A DNA stretch of 64,000 bases, taken from assembly GCA_027484575.1 (NCBI GenBank), contig JAIXSQ010000018.1, positions 472,700-536,699 on the forward strand. Reading direction: 5' to 3'. A model generated the notes under the pieces. The model made no database searches. It was not told the DNA's origin and saw nothing but the letters and a program-made list of their open reading frames with translations. Numbering within the stretch: position 1 is the stretch's first letter; every line of letters starts with the position of its first letter. The position numbers were made by a program, and so were the translations under genes. Below are positions 46,080-56,158 of this stretch, in pieces. Origin of the DNA: Comamonadaceae bacterium (GTDB lineage: Bacteria; Pseudomonadota; Gammaproteobacteria; Burkholderiales; Burkholderiaceae_C).

Positions 46080-46640
46080 ATGATCGGGCGCATGCACCGC
46101 CACCTCATCGCCCTGGCCTTCGCGTTCACTGCGGCGCAGGCCGCCGCGCAGGCGCCCTCCGGGCCGCCGGCCACCATCGGGCGGCTGGACGTGCCGCGCT
46201 ACATGGGCACCTGGCACGAGATCGCCAAGCTGCCCAACATCTTCCAGCGCGACTGCGCTGCGGCCACGCGGGCCGAGTACGCCCTGCTGCCCTCGGGCCG
46301 CGTGGCCGTGACCAACAGCTGCGAGAAGGCCGACGGCACCCGGCTGCAGGCCACCGGCGAGGCGCGGCAGGTCGGCGCGGCCGACTCGCCCATCCTGAAG
46401 GTGCGCTTCGCGCCGGCCTGGCTGTCCTTCGTGCCCTTCGTCTGGGGGGACTACTGGGTGCTCGACCTCGACCCCGCCTACACGCTGGCCGCCGTGGGCG
46501 ACCCCGCGCGCGAGTACCTGTGGATCCTCTCGCGCACGCCGCAGGCCGAGCCGGCGGCACTGCAGGCGCTGCTGGACCGCGTGGCGCGCCAGGGCTTCCC
46601 GGTCGCGCGGCTGGAGCGCACGGCGCAACCCGCCCGCTGA
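46080..46640 (+). CDS. blc: Bacterial lipocalin (Blc-like)
   Basis: The 186-residue protein (174 if the ATG at 46092 is used) has a signal peptide (HLIALAFAFTAAQAAAQA) and the lipocalin signature GRLDVPRYMGTWHEIAKLPN with the GxW motif. Strand motifs VAVTNSCEKADGTRLQATGE and DYWVLDLDPAYTLAAVGDPA follow. No lipobox cysteine, so it should be soluble in the periplasm or attached otherwise; Cys in RDCAAAT and NSCEK may pair. Blc proteins bind lysophospholipids or fatty acids in the envelope. The kinase gene follows after 13 bases, suggesting co-transcription. Confidence 0.88.
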   Translation: MIGRMHRHLIALAFAFTAAQAAAQAPSGPPATIGRLDVPRYMGTWHEIAKLPNIFQRDCAAATRAEYALLPSGRVAVTNSCEKADGTRLQATGEARQVGAADSPILKVRFAPAWLSFVPFVWGDYWVLDLDPAYTLAAVGDPAREYLWILSRTPQAEPAALQALLDRVARQGFPVARLERTAQPAR

Positions 46641-46653
46641 GCGACCGGACCCC

Positions 46654-49600
46654 GTGCTGCCCCTGTACAAGGCCCTGATCCCGTCGCTGGTCGCGCTGGT
46701 GGGCGCGATCGCCACCGGCGCTGCCATGGTCGCCACCCTGCAGGGCGCGGCCGCGCAGGCCGAGGCGCAGTTCGTGCGCGAGGCCGATGCGCTGGAGTCC
46801 GAGGTGCGCCGCCGGCTGCTGCGCGGCCGCGACGGCCTGGAGAGCCTGCGCGCGGCCTGGGCCATCAGCGGCCGGCTGGAGACCGAGGACCTGCGCCGCT
46901 ACCTGGCGCGGCGCGACTTCGACGTCGACTATCCCGGCCTGCGCGGGCTGGGCATCAACGAGCCGGTGCAGCGCGCGCAGCTGCCGGCCTTCGAGGCGCG
47001 CCAGCGGGCCATGGGGCATCCGCAGTTCCGCGTGCGCAGCACCACGGGCGAGGCCCAGCTGTACGTCATCCGCAGCGTCGAGCCCCAGGCCCGCAATGCC
47101 GCGGCGCTGGGCTACGACGTGGGCTCCAACCCGGTGGCGCGCTCGGCGGTCGAGCAGGCCATCGCCACCGGCATGGCCACGCTCAGCGCGCCGCTGGTGC
47201 TGCAGCAGGATGCCGAGCGCGGCACCGGCTACGTGCTGTACCTGCCGGTGTTCCGCGGCGAGCCGCGCAGCGAGACCCAGCGCCTGGCCAGCGTGGCCGT
47301 GGTGCTGTTCGCCTCGTTCACCACCCGCGAGCTGCTGGGCGACGCGGCCGACGCGGTCGCCTCGCGGCTGGAGTTCCGGCTGCGCGACGCGCAGGTCGAC
47401 GGGCCGGTGGTGTTCGAGTCGCCGGACTGGGAGCCGTCCGTGCGCACGTCGCGGCGCACCGTGCTGCTGGGCAACCGCGCGCTCACGTTGGAGGTGGCCG
47501 ACCGCCTGGGCACGGTCGAGCGCACACCCGGCCGCCTCTCGCCCTGGCTGGTGGGCGCCGCCGGCAGCCTGCTCACGCTGCTGCTGGCGGCGGCCACCTG
47601 GCTGCTGGCGGCTGGCCGGCTGCAGGCGCTGGCCCGCGTCGCCGCGATGGGCGACGACGTGCAGCGGCTGGCGCGCATCGTCGAGCGCACCAGCAGCGCG
47701 GTGTTCACCACCGATGCGCAGGGCCGCCTGACCTGGGCGAACGCCGGCATGGAGCGGCTGGCCGGCGCCCCGCGCGAAGGCCTGGCCGGCTGGACCGCGG
47801 AGCGGGCGCTGGCGGCGGCCGGTGTGGACGAGGCCGCGCTGCCAGCGCTGGCGGCCGCCTTCGACGGCGGCGCCGACCGCCGGCTGGAGCTGGCCGCGCG
47901 CCGCGAGGACGGCCAGCCCGGCTGGATCGAGCTGATCCTGTCGGCCGAGCGCGAGGGCGAGGCGGTGCGCGGCTGGAGCGGCATCGCGCTGGACATCACG
48001 CGCCGCAAGCGGGCCGAGGACCGGCTGGCCGGGCGCGAGCACCTGCTGCGCACCATCGCCGACAACGTGCCCGCCGGCATCTCGTACTGGGACCAGGCCG
48101 CCCGCTGCCGCTTCGCCAACCGGCGCATGCATGCCGTGCTGGCGGCCGCGCGCGACGACCTGCTGGGCCGCCCGCTGGCCGAGGTGCTGGCCGCGCAGCA
48201 GCACGCCGTGCTGCAGCCGCGCGTGCGCGAGGTGCTGGCCGGCGAGCCGCAGCGGGTGGAGCTGGTGGTGCACCGCGGCGACGAGGAGGTGACCTGGCAG
48301 GTCGACCTGCTGCCCGACTGGGGCGGCGGCCCGGTGCAGGGCTTCTTCCTGCTGGCCACCGACGTGACCGAGCTGCGGCGTGCCCGCGATGCGGCGCTGG
48401 AGGCCAGCCGGGCCAAGTCCCAGTTCCTGTCGAACATGAGCCACGAGATCCGCACGCCGATGAACGCGGTGCTCGGCATGCTGGCGCTGCTGCGCGGCTC
48501 GGTGCGCAGCGAGCGCGAGCGCGACTACGCCCGCAAAGCCGAGGGCGCGGCCCGCTCGCTGCTGTCGCTGCTCAACGACGTGCTGGACATCGCGCGCATC
48601 GAGGCCGGGCGCATGGAGCTGGACCGGCGTCCGTTCTCGCTCGAGGCCCTGCTGGCCGACCTGGCCGTCATCCTGGCGGCGGCGCCGGGCGAGCGCGCGC
48701 TGGAGCTGCTGTACGACATCGACCCGCGGCTGCCCGACCGGCTGGTGGGCGACGACATGCGGCTGCGCCAGATCCTCATCAACCTCGGCGGCAATGCCGT
48801 CAAGTTCACCGCCGCCGGCCACGTGCTGGTGCGCGTGCGGCTGGTCGCGCAGGACGCGCAGTCGGCCACGGTCGGCTTCGAGGTCACCGACACCGGCATC
48901 GGCATCGACAACGCCGACCAGCAGCGGCTGTTCCGCGACTTCGTGCAGGCCGACACCGAGACCACGCGCCGCTACGGCGGCAGCGGCCTGGGCCTGGGCA
49001 TCTGCCGCCGGCTGACGGCGCTGATGGGATCGCAGCTGCACCTGCGCAGCGTGCCCGGGCGCGGCAGCACCTTCTCGTTCGAGCTGCAGCTGCCGCTGGC
49101 ACCCGCCGGCGCAGCGCAGGCGCCGCCCGCGTTCCAGCGGGTGCTGGTGGCCGACGACCACCCGCTGGCGCGCGAGACGCTCGCGGCGCTGGCCACCGGC
49201 CTGGGCTGGGAGGCCGCCACCGCGGCCGACGGGCCGGCGGCGCTGCGCCTGTTGCTGCAGGCCGCGCAGGCGGGCCGGCCTGTCACGTTGCTGCTGGCCG
49301 ACATCGCGCTGGCCGGCACCGACGGCCCGGCCCTGGCGCGGCAGGCCCGCGCGCAGCTGGGCGCGGCCGCGCCGCGCGTGGTGCTGCTGGCCGGCCGCGG
49401 GCAGGAGCCGCTGGCGCCGCCGCCCGACGGCCCGACGGCCGACCCGGTGCTGGCCAAGCCGGTGACGCCCGCCATGCTGCGCGAGGCCGTGGAGCGGGTC
49501 ACCGCGGACCGCTCGCCGGCCGTGCCGGCGCCCGCCGGACCGGGGCCGCTGGCGGGCCTGCGGCTGCTGGTGGCCGAGGACAACGCGGTGAACCAGCAGA

Positions 49601-50340
49601 TCGCGCGCGAGCTGCTGGAGCGCGAGGGCGCGCAGGTCACGGTGGTGGACGACGGCGAGCAGGCGGTCGGGCGGATCGCGGCGGGGCAGCGCTACGACGC
49701 GGTGCTGATGGACATGCGCATGCCGGTGCTCGACGGGCTGGAGGCCAGCCGCCGCATCCGCGCGCTGGCGCTGCCGCCGCCGCGGCTGCCCATCATCGCG
49801 ATGACCGCCAATGCGCTGGACAGCGACCGCGCCGCCTGCCTGGCCGCGGGCATGGACGACCACGTGGGCAAGCCGTTCGAGCTGGACCACCTGGTGGCGG
49901 TGCTGCGGCGCTGGGTCGGCAGTGCCGCGCCGCCGGCGCAGGGCCTGGCGGGCACGCCGGCGGCCGCAGCCCCGGGCCCCGGTCCTGCCCCGGCCGCCCC
50001 GCACGACGACGGCCTCCCGGTGCTCGACCGCGCCGGCGCGATCGCGCGCATGGGCGGCAACGCGGCGCTGTTCGAGCGCGCGCTGGTGCCGCTGCGGGCC
50101 CAGCTGGCGAGCCTGCGCGGCGAGCTGGAGGCGCTGCCCCCCGAGCCGGTGGGCGAGGCGCATGCGCGGGTGCTGCATGCGCTCAAGGGCATGGCCGCCA
50201 CCATGGGCGCCGAGCGGCTGCGGGCCGCGGCCGCCACCGGCGAGCAGGCGGCCCGCCAGGGCGATGCGCAGGCCGCCGCCGCGGTGGCGCAGGCGCTGGC
50301 GCGGGTGGGCGAGCTGCAGGCGCTGCTGGCCGCGGGCTGA
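46654..50340 (+). CDS. CHASE-domain hybrid sensor kinase with two receivers and Hpt domain, GTG start
   Basis: The 1228-residue protein is a complete phosphorelay. A membrane helix near 5-30 leads into a periplasmic CHASE domain (about 60-290, YPGLRGLGINEPVQRAQLPA), closed by a second helix (WLVGAAGSLLTLLLAAATWL). Two PAS modules (about 345-460, 465-575), a phosphoacceptor helix with MSHEIRTPMNAVLGML (His597) and an ATPase domain (NLGGNAVKF, DTGIGID, GSGLGLGICRRLTALMG) follow. Receiver 1 has Asp883 (LLADIALAGTDG), receiver 2 Asp1020 (LMDMRMPVLDG) and the Hpt His1175 (LHALKGMAATMG). CHASE domains sense small extracellular ligands in the periplasm. The GTG at 46654 puts the first helix at the N-terminus. 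No response regulator gene adjoins. Confidence 0.92.
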   Translation: MLPLYKALIPSLVALVGAIATGAAMVATLQGAAAQAEAQFVREADALESEVRRRLLRGRDGLESLRAAWAISGRLETEDLRRYLARRDFDVDYPGLRGLGINEPVQRAQLPAFEARQRAMGHPQFRVRSTTGEAQLYVIRSVEPQARNAAALGYDVGSNPVARSAVEQAIATGMATLSAPLVLQQDAERGTGYVLYLPVFRGEPRSETQRLASVAVVLFASFTTRELLGDAADAVASRLEFRLRDAQVDGPVVFESPDWEPSVRTSRRTVLLGNRALTLEVADRLGTVERTPGRLSPWLVGAAGSLLTLLLAAATWLLAAGRLQALARVAAMGDDVQRLARIVERTSSAVFTTDAQGRLTWANAGMERLAGAPREGLAGWTAERALAAAGVDEAALPALAAAFDGGADRRLELAARREDGQPGWIELILSAEREGEAVRGWSGIALDITRRKRAEDRLAGREHLLRTIADNVPAGISYWDQAARCRFANRRMHAVLAAARDDLLGRPLAEVLAAQQHAVLQPRVREVLAGEPQRVELVVHRGDEEVTWQVDLLPDWGGGPVQGFFLLATDVTELRRARDAALEASRAKSQFLSNMSHEIRTPMNAVLGMLALLRGSVRSERERDYARKAEGAARSLLSLLNDVLDIARIEAGRMELDRRPFSLEALLADLAVILAAAPGERALELLYDIDPRLPDRLVGDDMRLRQILINLGGNAVKFTAAGHVLVRVRLVAQDAQSATVGFEVTDTGIGIDNADQQRLFRDFVQADTETTRRYGGSGLGLGICRRLTALMGSQLHLRSVPGRGSTFSFELQLPLAPAGAAQAPPAFQRVLVADDHPLARETLAALATGLGWEAATAADGPAALRLLLQAAQAGRPVTLLLADIALAGTDGPALARQARAQLGAAAPRVVLLAGRGQEPLAPPPDGPTADPVLAKPVTPAMLREAVERVTADRSPAVPAPAGPGPLAGLRLLVAEDNAVNQQIARELLEREGAQVTVVDDGEQAVGRIAAGQRYDAVLMDMRMPVLDGLEASRRIRALALPPPRLPIIAMTANALDSDRAACLAAGMDDHVGKPFELDHLVAVLRRWVGSAAPPAQGLAGTPAAAAPGPGPAPAAPHDDGLPVLDRAGAIARMGGNAALFERALVPLRAQLASLRGELEALPPEPVGEAHARVLHALKGMAATMGAERLRAAAATGEQAARQGDAQAAAAVAQALARVGELQALLAAG

Positions 50341-50355
50341 GGCCCGCGTGGCCGC

Positions 50356-51642
50356 TCAGGCCGCGAGGCCCGCGCGCTGCAGCATCACCTGCAGCAGCAC
50401 GTTGCAGCCGGCCTCCAGGTGGGCCGGGTCCGCGTCCTCGATCTCGTTGTGGCTGATGCCGTCCTTGCAGGGCACGAACACCATGCCCGCCGGCGCCAGC
50501 CGCGCCATGTAGACCGCGTCGTGGCCCGCGCCCGAGACCACCGGCATGTGCGTGTAGCCCAGCGCCTGCGCGGCCGCGCCGATCTGCGCGATGCAGCCGG
50601 CGTCGAAGGGCTGCGCGCCGTAGCTGGAGACGGTCTCGATGCGGATGTCCAGGCCGGTCTCGGCCTGCAGCCGCTGCGCGGCGGCGCGCACCTGGTCGGC
50701 CTGGGCCTCGACCGCGGCGTCGCTGGCGTTGCGCAGGTCGATCGAGAACTTCACCCGGCCGGGGATCACGTTGCGGCTGTTCGGGTGTACCTGCACCATG
50801 CCCACGGTGCCGCGGCCGTGCGGGCCGTGCGCGGCCGCGCTGGCCACCACCTCCTGCATCAGCCGGGTGGCCACTTGCAGCGCGTCGCGGCGCAGTGCCA
50901 TGGGCGTGGGCCCGGCGTGCGCCTCCATGCCGGTGACGGTGCAGTCGAACCAGCGGATGCCCAGCACGCCGGGCACCACGCCGATGGTCACGCCCGCGTC
51001 CTCGAGCACCGGGCCCTGCTCGATGTGGACCTCGAAGTAGGCGCCGATGGGATGCCGGCCCGGCTCCTCGTCGCCCAGCCAGCCGATGCGCGCGAGTTCC
51101 TCGCGCACGGTGCGGCCCTCGGTGTCGGTGGCGGCCCAGGCCTGCTCCAGCGGCACCGCGCCGGCGAACACGCCCGAGCCCATCATCACCGGCACGAAGC
51201 GCGAGCCCTCCTCGTTGGTCCAGATCGCGACCTCGATCGGGGCCTCGGTGGCGATGCCGTGCGCGTTGAGCGTGCGCACCACTTCCAGCCCGGCCAGCAC
51301 GCCGTAGTTGCCGTCGAACTTGCCGCCGGTGGGCTGGGTGTCGATGTGGCTGCCGGTCACCACCGGCGGCAGCGCCGGGTTGCGGCCCGGCCGGCGCAGG
51401 AACACGGTGCCGATGCGGTCGACCGTCACCTGCAGGCCCTCGGCCCGGGCCCAGCCCACCACCAGCTCGCGGCCCTGCCGGTCCAGGTCGGTGAGCGCCA
51501 GCCGGCACACGCCGCCGCGGGACGTGGCGCCGACGGCGGCCAGGTCCATCAGCGCGCGCCACAGGCGCTGGCCGTCGACGCGCAGGGTGGGGGCGGGCAG
51601 GGCGGCGGCGGGGGTGGCAGGGGTGGCGGTGGTGGTGCTCAT
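50356..51642 (-). CDS. M20-family zinc amidohydrolase (N-carbamoyl-L-amino-acid hydrolase / allantoate amidohydrolase type)
   Basis: The 428-residue enzyme removes the carbamoyl group of an N-carbamoyl compound. Metal-binding motifs are VVTGSHIDTQPTGGKFDGNY (HxD), WTNEEGSRF (EE), EVHIEQGPVLEDAG (H-x-E-Q-G), and SGAGHDAVYMA (GH) with KDGISHNEIE near the end. This set is shared by HyuC, beta-ureidopropionase and AllC. The dimerisation domain insert lies at about 225-345 (GMEAHAGPTPMALRRDAL). The ATG at 51642 overlaps the GntR stop (ATGA). With an AllA-like gene, amidase and racemase nearby, the substrate is probably a ureide or N-carbamoyl acid. Confidence 0.87.
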   Translation of the reverse strand: MSTTTATPATPAAALPAPTLRVDGQRLWRALMDLAAVGATSRGGVCRLALTDLDRQGRELVVGWARAEGLQVTVDRIGTVFLRRPGRNPALPPVVTGSHIDTQPTGGKFDGNYGVLAGLEVVRTLNAHGIATEAPIEVAIWTNEEGSRFVPVMMGSGVFAGAVPLEQAWAATDTEGRTVREELARIGWLGDEEPGRHPIGAYFEVHIEQGPVLEDAGVTIGVVPGVLGIRWFDCTVTGMEAHAGPTPMALRRDALQVATRLMQEVVASAAAHGPHGRGTVGMVQVHPNSRNVIPGRVKFSIDLRNASDAAVEAQADQVRAAAQRLQAETGLDIRIETVSSYGAQPFDAGCIAQIGAAAQALGYTHMPVVSGAGHDAVYMARLAPAGMVFVPCKDGISHNEIEDADPAHLEAGCNVLLQVMLQRAGLAA

Positions 51643-52358
51643 GCGGTCTCCACGGGGGCAGGGCTGGCGGGCGGGGCGCCGTCGCGGTAGGCGGCGAACA
51701 CGTCGCGCAGCCGCGGGCGGGCGGCCGGCGCGTCGGTGAGGGACTGTTCGAGTTCGGCCAGGTGGCGGCGCATCTCCAGCGCCGCCGGGCCGCTGCCGCG
51801 CGCCAGCGCCGCGACCACGTCGACATGCCGGTGCGCCACGCAGACCTGGCCGCCGCTGGCCTTGAAGCGGGCCATGAGAAGCGAGGTGGTGGGCAGCAGG
51901 TGGCCCAGCAGCCGCACGTACACCGGGTTGCCGTGCATCCGCGCCAGCGCCTGGTGGAACTCGCCCGACAGCCGGATCGCGGCGGCGGCGTCGCCGGCGC
52001 GGTCGGCCGCGACCTCGGCCTCGGCCAGCGCCCGCAGTGCGTCCAGCTGCTCGCCGGACAGGCGCCCGCCCAGGCGGCGGGCCACCTCGCATTCGACGAT
52101 GCGGCGGGCTTCGAAGACGTGCCGCGCATCCTCCAGGTCGGGCAGCGGCACCCGCGCGCCGCGGTTGTGCGACAGCTCGATCACCTGGTCCTGCGCCAGC
52201 CGCTGCAGCGCCTGCCGCACGACGGTGCGCGAGACCTCGAACTGGGCCGCGATCTCGGCCTCGGGCAGGCGGGCGCCCGGGGCCAGCCGGTGCTCCAGGA
52301 TGGCCTGCAGGATCGCCTGGTGGACCCGGTCGGTGGCGGTGGCAGGTTCCTTGCTCAT
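51639..52358 (-). CDS. GntR-family (FCD/FadR-type) transcriptional regulator
   Basis: The 239-residue protein has an N-terminal winged helix (VHQAILQAILEHRLAPGARL, PEAEIAAQFEVSRTVVRQAL, VIELSHNRGARV) and an FCD effector domain from about 85. That domain has EARRIVECEVARRLGGRLSG, EFHQALARMHGNPVYVRLLG and HRHVDVVAALARG, the metal-coordinating His/Asp pattern of the family. It sits between the hydrolase and the AllA-like gene and most likely binds the 10-bp TGTATGCAAT element found upstream of the transporter and racemase genes. Its start lies only 11 bases from the divergent AllA-like start. Confidence 0.9.
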   Translation of the reverse strand: MSKEPATATDRVHQAILQAILEHRLAPGARLPEAEIAAQFEVSRTVVRQALQRLAQDQVIELSHNRGARVPLPDLEDARHVFEARRIVECEVARRLGGRLSGEQLDALRALAEAEVAADRAGDAAAAIRLSGEFHQALARMHGNPVYVRLLGHLLPTTSLLMARFKASGGQVCVAHRHVDVVAALARGSGPAALEMRRHLAELEQSLTDAPAARPRLRDVFAAYRDGAPPASPAPVETA

Positions 52359-52369
52359 GCCAGGGCACC

Positions 52370-52870
52370 ATGGACCGACTGACCCTGCAACCCCCCGACC
52401 CGGCGCGTTTCGCGCCCTATGGCCGGCTGTACCGGCTGGACGAGCCCGGCCGCGGCCGTGCGATCAACGAGGGCACCACCCGCCGCCTGGACCTGCCGGC
52501 CGGCCTGGACCTGCAGCGTGCCGGCGGCCTGCCCGCGCTGGCCGTGTTCCACGCCCGCGCGCAGCCGCTGGGCGTGCCGCGGCGCACGCTCGAGCGGCAC
52601 CGGCTGGGCAGCCAGAGCTTCGTGCCGCTGGCGCCGGCACGCTGGGTGGTGCTGGTGGCGCGCGGCGAGGCGGCGCCCGATCCGGCCACGCTGGCCGCCT
52701 TCGCGCTGGACGGCGGCTGGGGCCTGACGCTGGCGCCGGGCACCTGGCACCACGCGCTGGTGGCGCGCGACGCCGCGCCCTTCCTGGTGCTGGAGCGCTC
52801 CGGCGCCGACGGCACCGAGGACTGCGAGATCGCGCATCTGGCGATGCCGGTGGTGCTCGCGGCGCCCTAG
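52370..52870 (+). CDS. AllA-like ureidoglycolate lyase family protein
   Basis: The 166-residue protein is a cupin-type member of the ureidoglycolate lyase family, which splits ureidoglycolate to glyoxylate and urea. Conserved blocks are MDRLTLQPPDPARFAPYGRL at the start, VFHARAQPLGVPRRTLERHR followed by LGSQSFVPL in the middle and LAPGTWHHALVARDAAPFLV near the end. It is the only rightward gene between leftward neighbours: 11 bases from the GntR start on one side and overlapping the amidase stop on the other, so its promoter must lie inside the gntR coding region. Substrate preference is inferred from the family. Confidence 0.85.
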   Translation: MDRLTLQPPDPARFAPYGRLYRLDEPGRGRAINEGTTRRLDLPAGLDLQRAGGLPALAVFHARAQPLGVPRRTLERHRLGSQSFVPLAPARWVVLVARGEAAPDPATLAAFALDGGWGLTLAPGTWHHALVARDAAPFLVLERSGADGTEDCEIAHLAMPVVLAAP

Positions 52871-54063
52871 GCGGCGGCGATGCGCTCGGCCAGCCGCACC
52901 AGGCTGCGGTCGCTGCCGGCGGGGCCGAGCAGCGACAGGCCCAGCGGCGCGCCGTCGCGCGTGGCCAGCGGCAGCGACAGCTGCGGGAAGCCCGACAGGC
53001 CCGCGGTGCACAACAGCCGGATGGCGCGGTTGCGGTAGTCCTCGAGCGCCGCCTCGGTCTCGTCGATGCGCGGCGCGATGTCGGGCATGGTGGGCAGCAC
53101 CAGCACGCCGTCGCTGCCCAGCAGCGCCGCCAGGTGGGCCTTGAAGCGGGCGCGGAAGTCCAGCGCCTGCGCCACCTGCGCATCGGTCACGCGGGCCGAC
53201 CAGGCGAAGCGCTCGGCCACGCCCGGGCCCAGCGGCGGCGCGAAGCGGCGGATGAAGCCGCCGTCGGTCTGCCACGACTCGCGGCCCTGGATGTGGCGGA
53301 AATGCCAGTACATCGCGTCGATGCCGTCCAGCACCACGCCGCCGGGGGCGGCGGGACCGAGCGCGGCCTCGACCCGGGCCCGTGCCGGCGCCAGCGCCTG
53401 CAGCGCGGCCGGCGTGGCCAGGTCCCACAGGTCGGACGGCGCGAGCAGGCGCACCCGCGCGGGCAGGGGCTGCGCGTCCTCGCCCAGCAGCACGTCGGCC
53501 ACGCGGGCGAAGGTGGGCACGTCGCGGGCGAACCAGCCGCAGGTGTCCAGGCTGGGCGCCAAGTCCAGCGCGTCCTGCAGGCTCACCCGGCCGTGCGTGG
53601 GCCGCAGCCCGACCAGGCCGCAGTGGCTGGCCGGCGCGCGCACCGAGCCGCCGGTGTCGGTGCCCAGCGCGATGTCGACCAGGCCGTGCGAGACGGCCGA
53701 CGCCGAGCCCGACGAGGAGCCGCCGGCGATGCGCTCGGGTGCGGCGCCGTTGACCGGCGAGCCGAAGTGCGCGTTCTGGCCGTTCATCGAGAACGCCAGT
53801 TCGTCGGTGACGGTCTTGCCGCCGAAGGCGGCGCCGGCATCGAGCAGCCGCTGCACCGTGGGGGCGGTGCGCTGCTGCACGCCCAGCAGGGCCAGCAGCA
53901 GCGGCTGGCCGCCGCTGGTGGGGTAGCCGGCGACGTGGAACAGGTCCTTCACGCCGAAGCGCAGGCCGGCCAGCGGGCCGGTGGGTGCATGCGGCACCGG
54001 CACCGCCGGGTAAGGCATGAAGGCGTGGGCGGGATCGTCGAGGACGTCGGTGTGGGCGGTCAT
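52867..54063 (-). CDS. Amidase (amidase-signature family)
   Basis: The 398-residue enzyme has the Ser-cisSer-Lys triad: Lys in LRFGVKDLFHVAGY, then IAGGSSSGSASAVSHGLVDI (first serine) and GTDTGGSVRAPASHCGLVGL (nucleophile Ser). Family members hydrolyse amides, including malonamidates, N-carbamoyl compounds and allophanate. It is shorter than the 450-550 usual for the family, mainly in the C-terminal half. Its TAG stop and the AllA-like stop share the palindrome CTAG. Co-oriented with and 4 bases into the ABC ATPase gene upstream, it is likely the last gene of the transporter operon. Confidence 0.88.
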   Translation of the reverse strand: MTAHTDVLDDPAHAFMPYPAVPVPHAPTGPLAGLRFGVKDLFHVAGYPTSGGQPLLLALLGVQQRTAPTVQRLLDAGAAFGGKTVTDELAFSMNGQNAHFGSPVNGAAPERIAGGSSSGSASAVSHGLVDIALGTDTGGSVRAPASHCGLVGLRPTHGRVSLQDALDLAPSLDTCGWFARDVPTFARVADVLLGEDAQPLPARVRLLAPSDLWDLATPAALQALAPARARVEAALGPAAPGGVVLDGIDAMYWHFRHIQGRESWQTDGGFIRRFAPPLGPGVAERFAWSARVTDAQVAQALDFRARFKAHLAALLGSDGVLVLPTMPDIAPRIDETEAALEDYRNRAIRLLCTAGLSGFPQLSLPLATRDGAPLGLSLLGPAGSDRSLVRLAERIAAA

Positions 54064-55099
54064 GCGGCAAGGGCGGCAGGGGTGGACGGTGCGGCCGGCG
54101 ACGCCGGCGCGGCGGTGGCATCGGTGCGCAGGCAGCGCACGCGGTGGCCGGGCGCCAGCTCGGTGGCCGGCGGCGGCTGCACGCGGCAGCCGTCCTGGGC
54201 GTCACGGCAGCGCTCGGCGAAGGCGCAGCCCGGCGGCAGGCGGGCCAGGTCGGGCGGCGCGCCGGGGATGGTCTCCAGCCGGGCGCCGGGCGCGAGCTCG
54301 CCGTGCGCGCGGCCGCGCAGCAGCGCCAGCGTGTAGGGGTGGCGGGGCGCGCGCAGCAGCGTGGCGGCGGGGCCCTCCTCGACGATGCGGCCGGCGTACA
54401 TCACGGCGATGCGGTCGGCCACCTCGACGGCGGCGCCGATGTCGTGCGTGACGAACACCACCGACAGCCCCAGCTCGCGCTGCAGCTCGCGCAGCAGCAG
54501 CAGGATCTGGATCTGCACCGTGGCGTCCAGCGCGGTGGTGGGCTCGTCGGCCAGCAGCAGCTGGGGCTTGCAGGCCAGGGCCAGCGCGATCATGGCGCGC
54601 TGGCGCATGCCGCCCGACATCTCGTGCGGGTAGGCGGCCAGCCGCCGCGCCGGGCTGGGGATGCGCACCCGCTCGAACAGCTGCAGCGCGCGGGCCTGCG
54701 CCTGCGCGGCCGACACGCGCTCGTGCCGACGGATGGACTCGGTGATCTGCGCGCCGACGGTATAGACCGGGTCCAGCGCCAGCAGCGGCTCCTGGAAGAT
54801 CATCGACGCGACCTTGCCGCGGTAGTCGGCCAGCGCGCGCGGCGACAGGCCCAGCACGTCGTGGCCGGCCACCTGCAGCTGCCCCTGCATCACCGTGCGC
54901 CGCTCCGGGTGCAGCCGCAGCAGGCTGCGCAGGGTGACGCTCTTGCCGCTGCCGGACTCGCCGATCAGCGCCACCACCTCGCCCCGGCGCACCTGCAGGT
55001 CCACGCCGTCGACGGCGCGCACCGGGGCGCGGCCACCGGTGAAGGTCACCTGCAGGCCGCGCACGTCGACCAGCAGCCCGTCGTCCTTCGCAGCCATGG

Positions 55100-55103
<4 letters not shown>
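54060..55103 (-). CDS. Peptide/ureide-type ABC transporter ATPase (DppD-like)
   Basis: The 347-residue ATPase has Walker A GESGSGKS, the Q-loop FQEPLLALDPVYTV, signature MSGGMRQRAM, Walker B LLLADEPTTALDATVQIQIL and H-loop VTHDIGAA. The C-terminal oligopeptide-type extension is CAFAERCRDAQDGC (Fe-S/Cys-rich region of the DppD/OppD group) and LAPGHRVRCL. The ATG at 55103 overlaps the preceding gene's stop; MAAKDD at 55097 is an alternative start. It pairs with the DppF-like protein to power import. Confidence 0.9.

Positions 55104-56154
<1,051 letters not shown>

Positions 56155-56158
<4 letters not shown>

Noticed and set aside
46126..50178. Very long open frame on the opposite strand of the CHASE kinase gene (1350 codons)
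   Set aside because: At this GC content stop codons are rare in shadow frames. The product is a His/Gln/Arg/Ala-rich antisense reading with no domain, whereas the plus-strand frame has complete kinase motifs.
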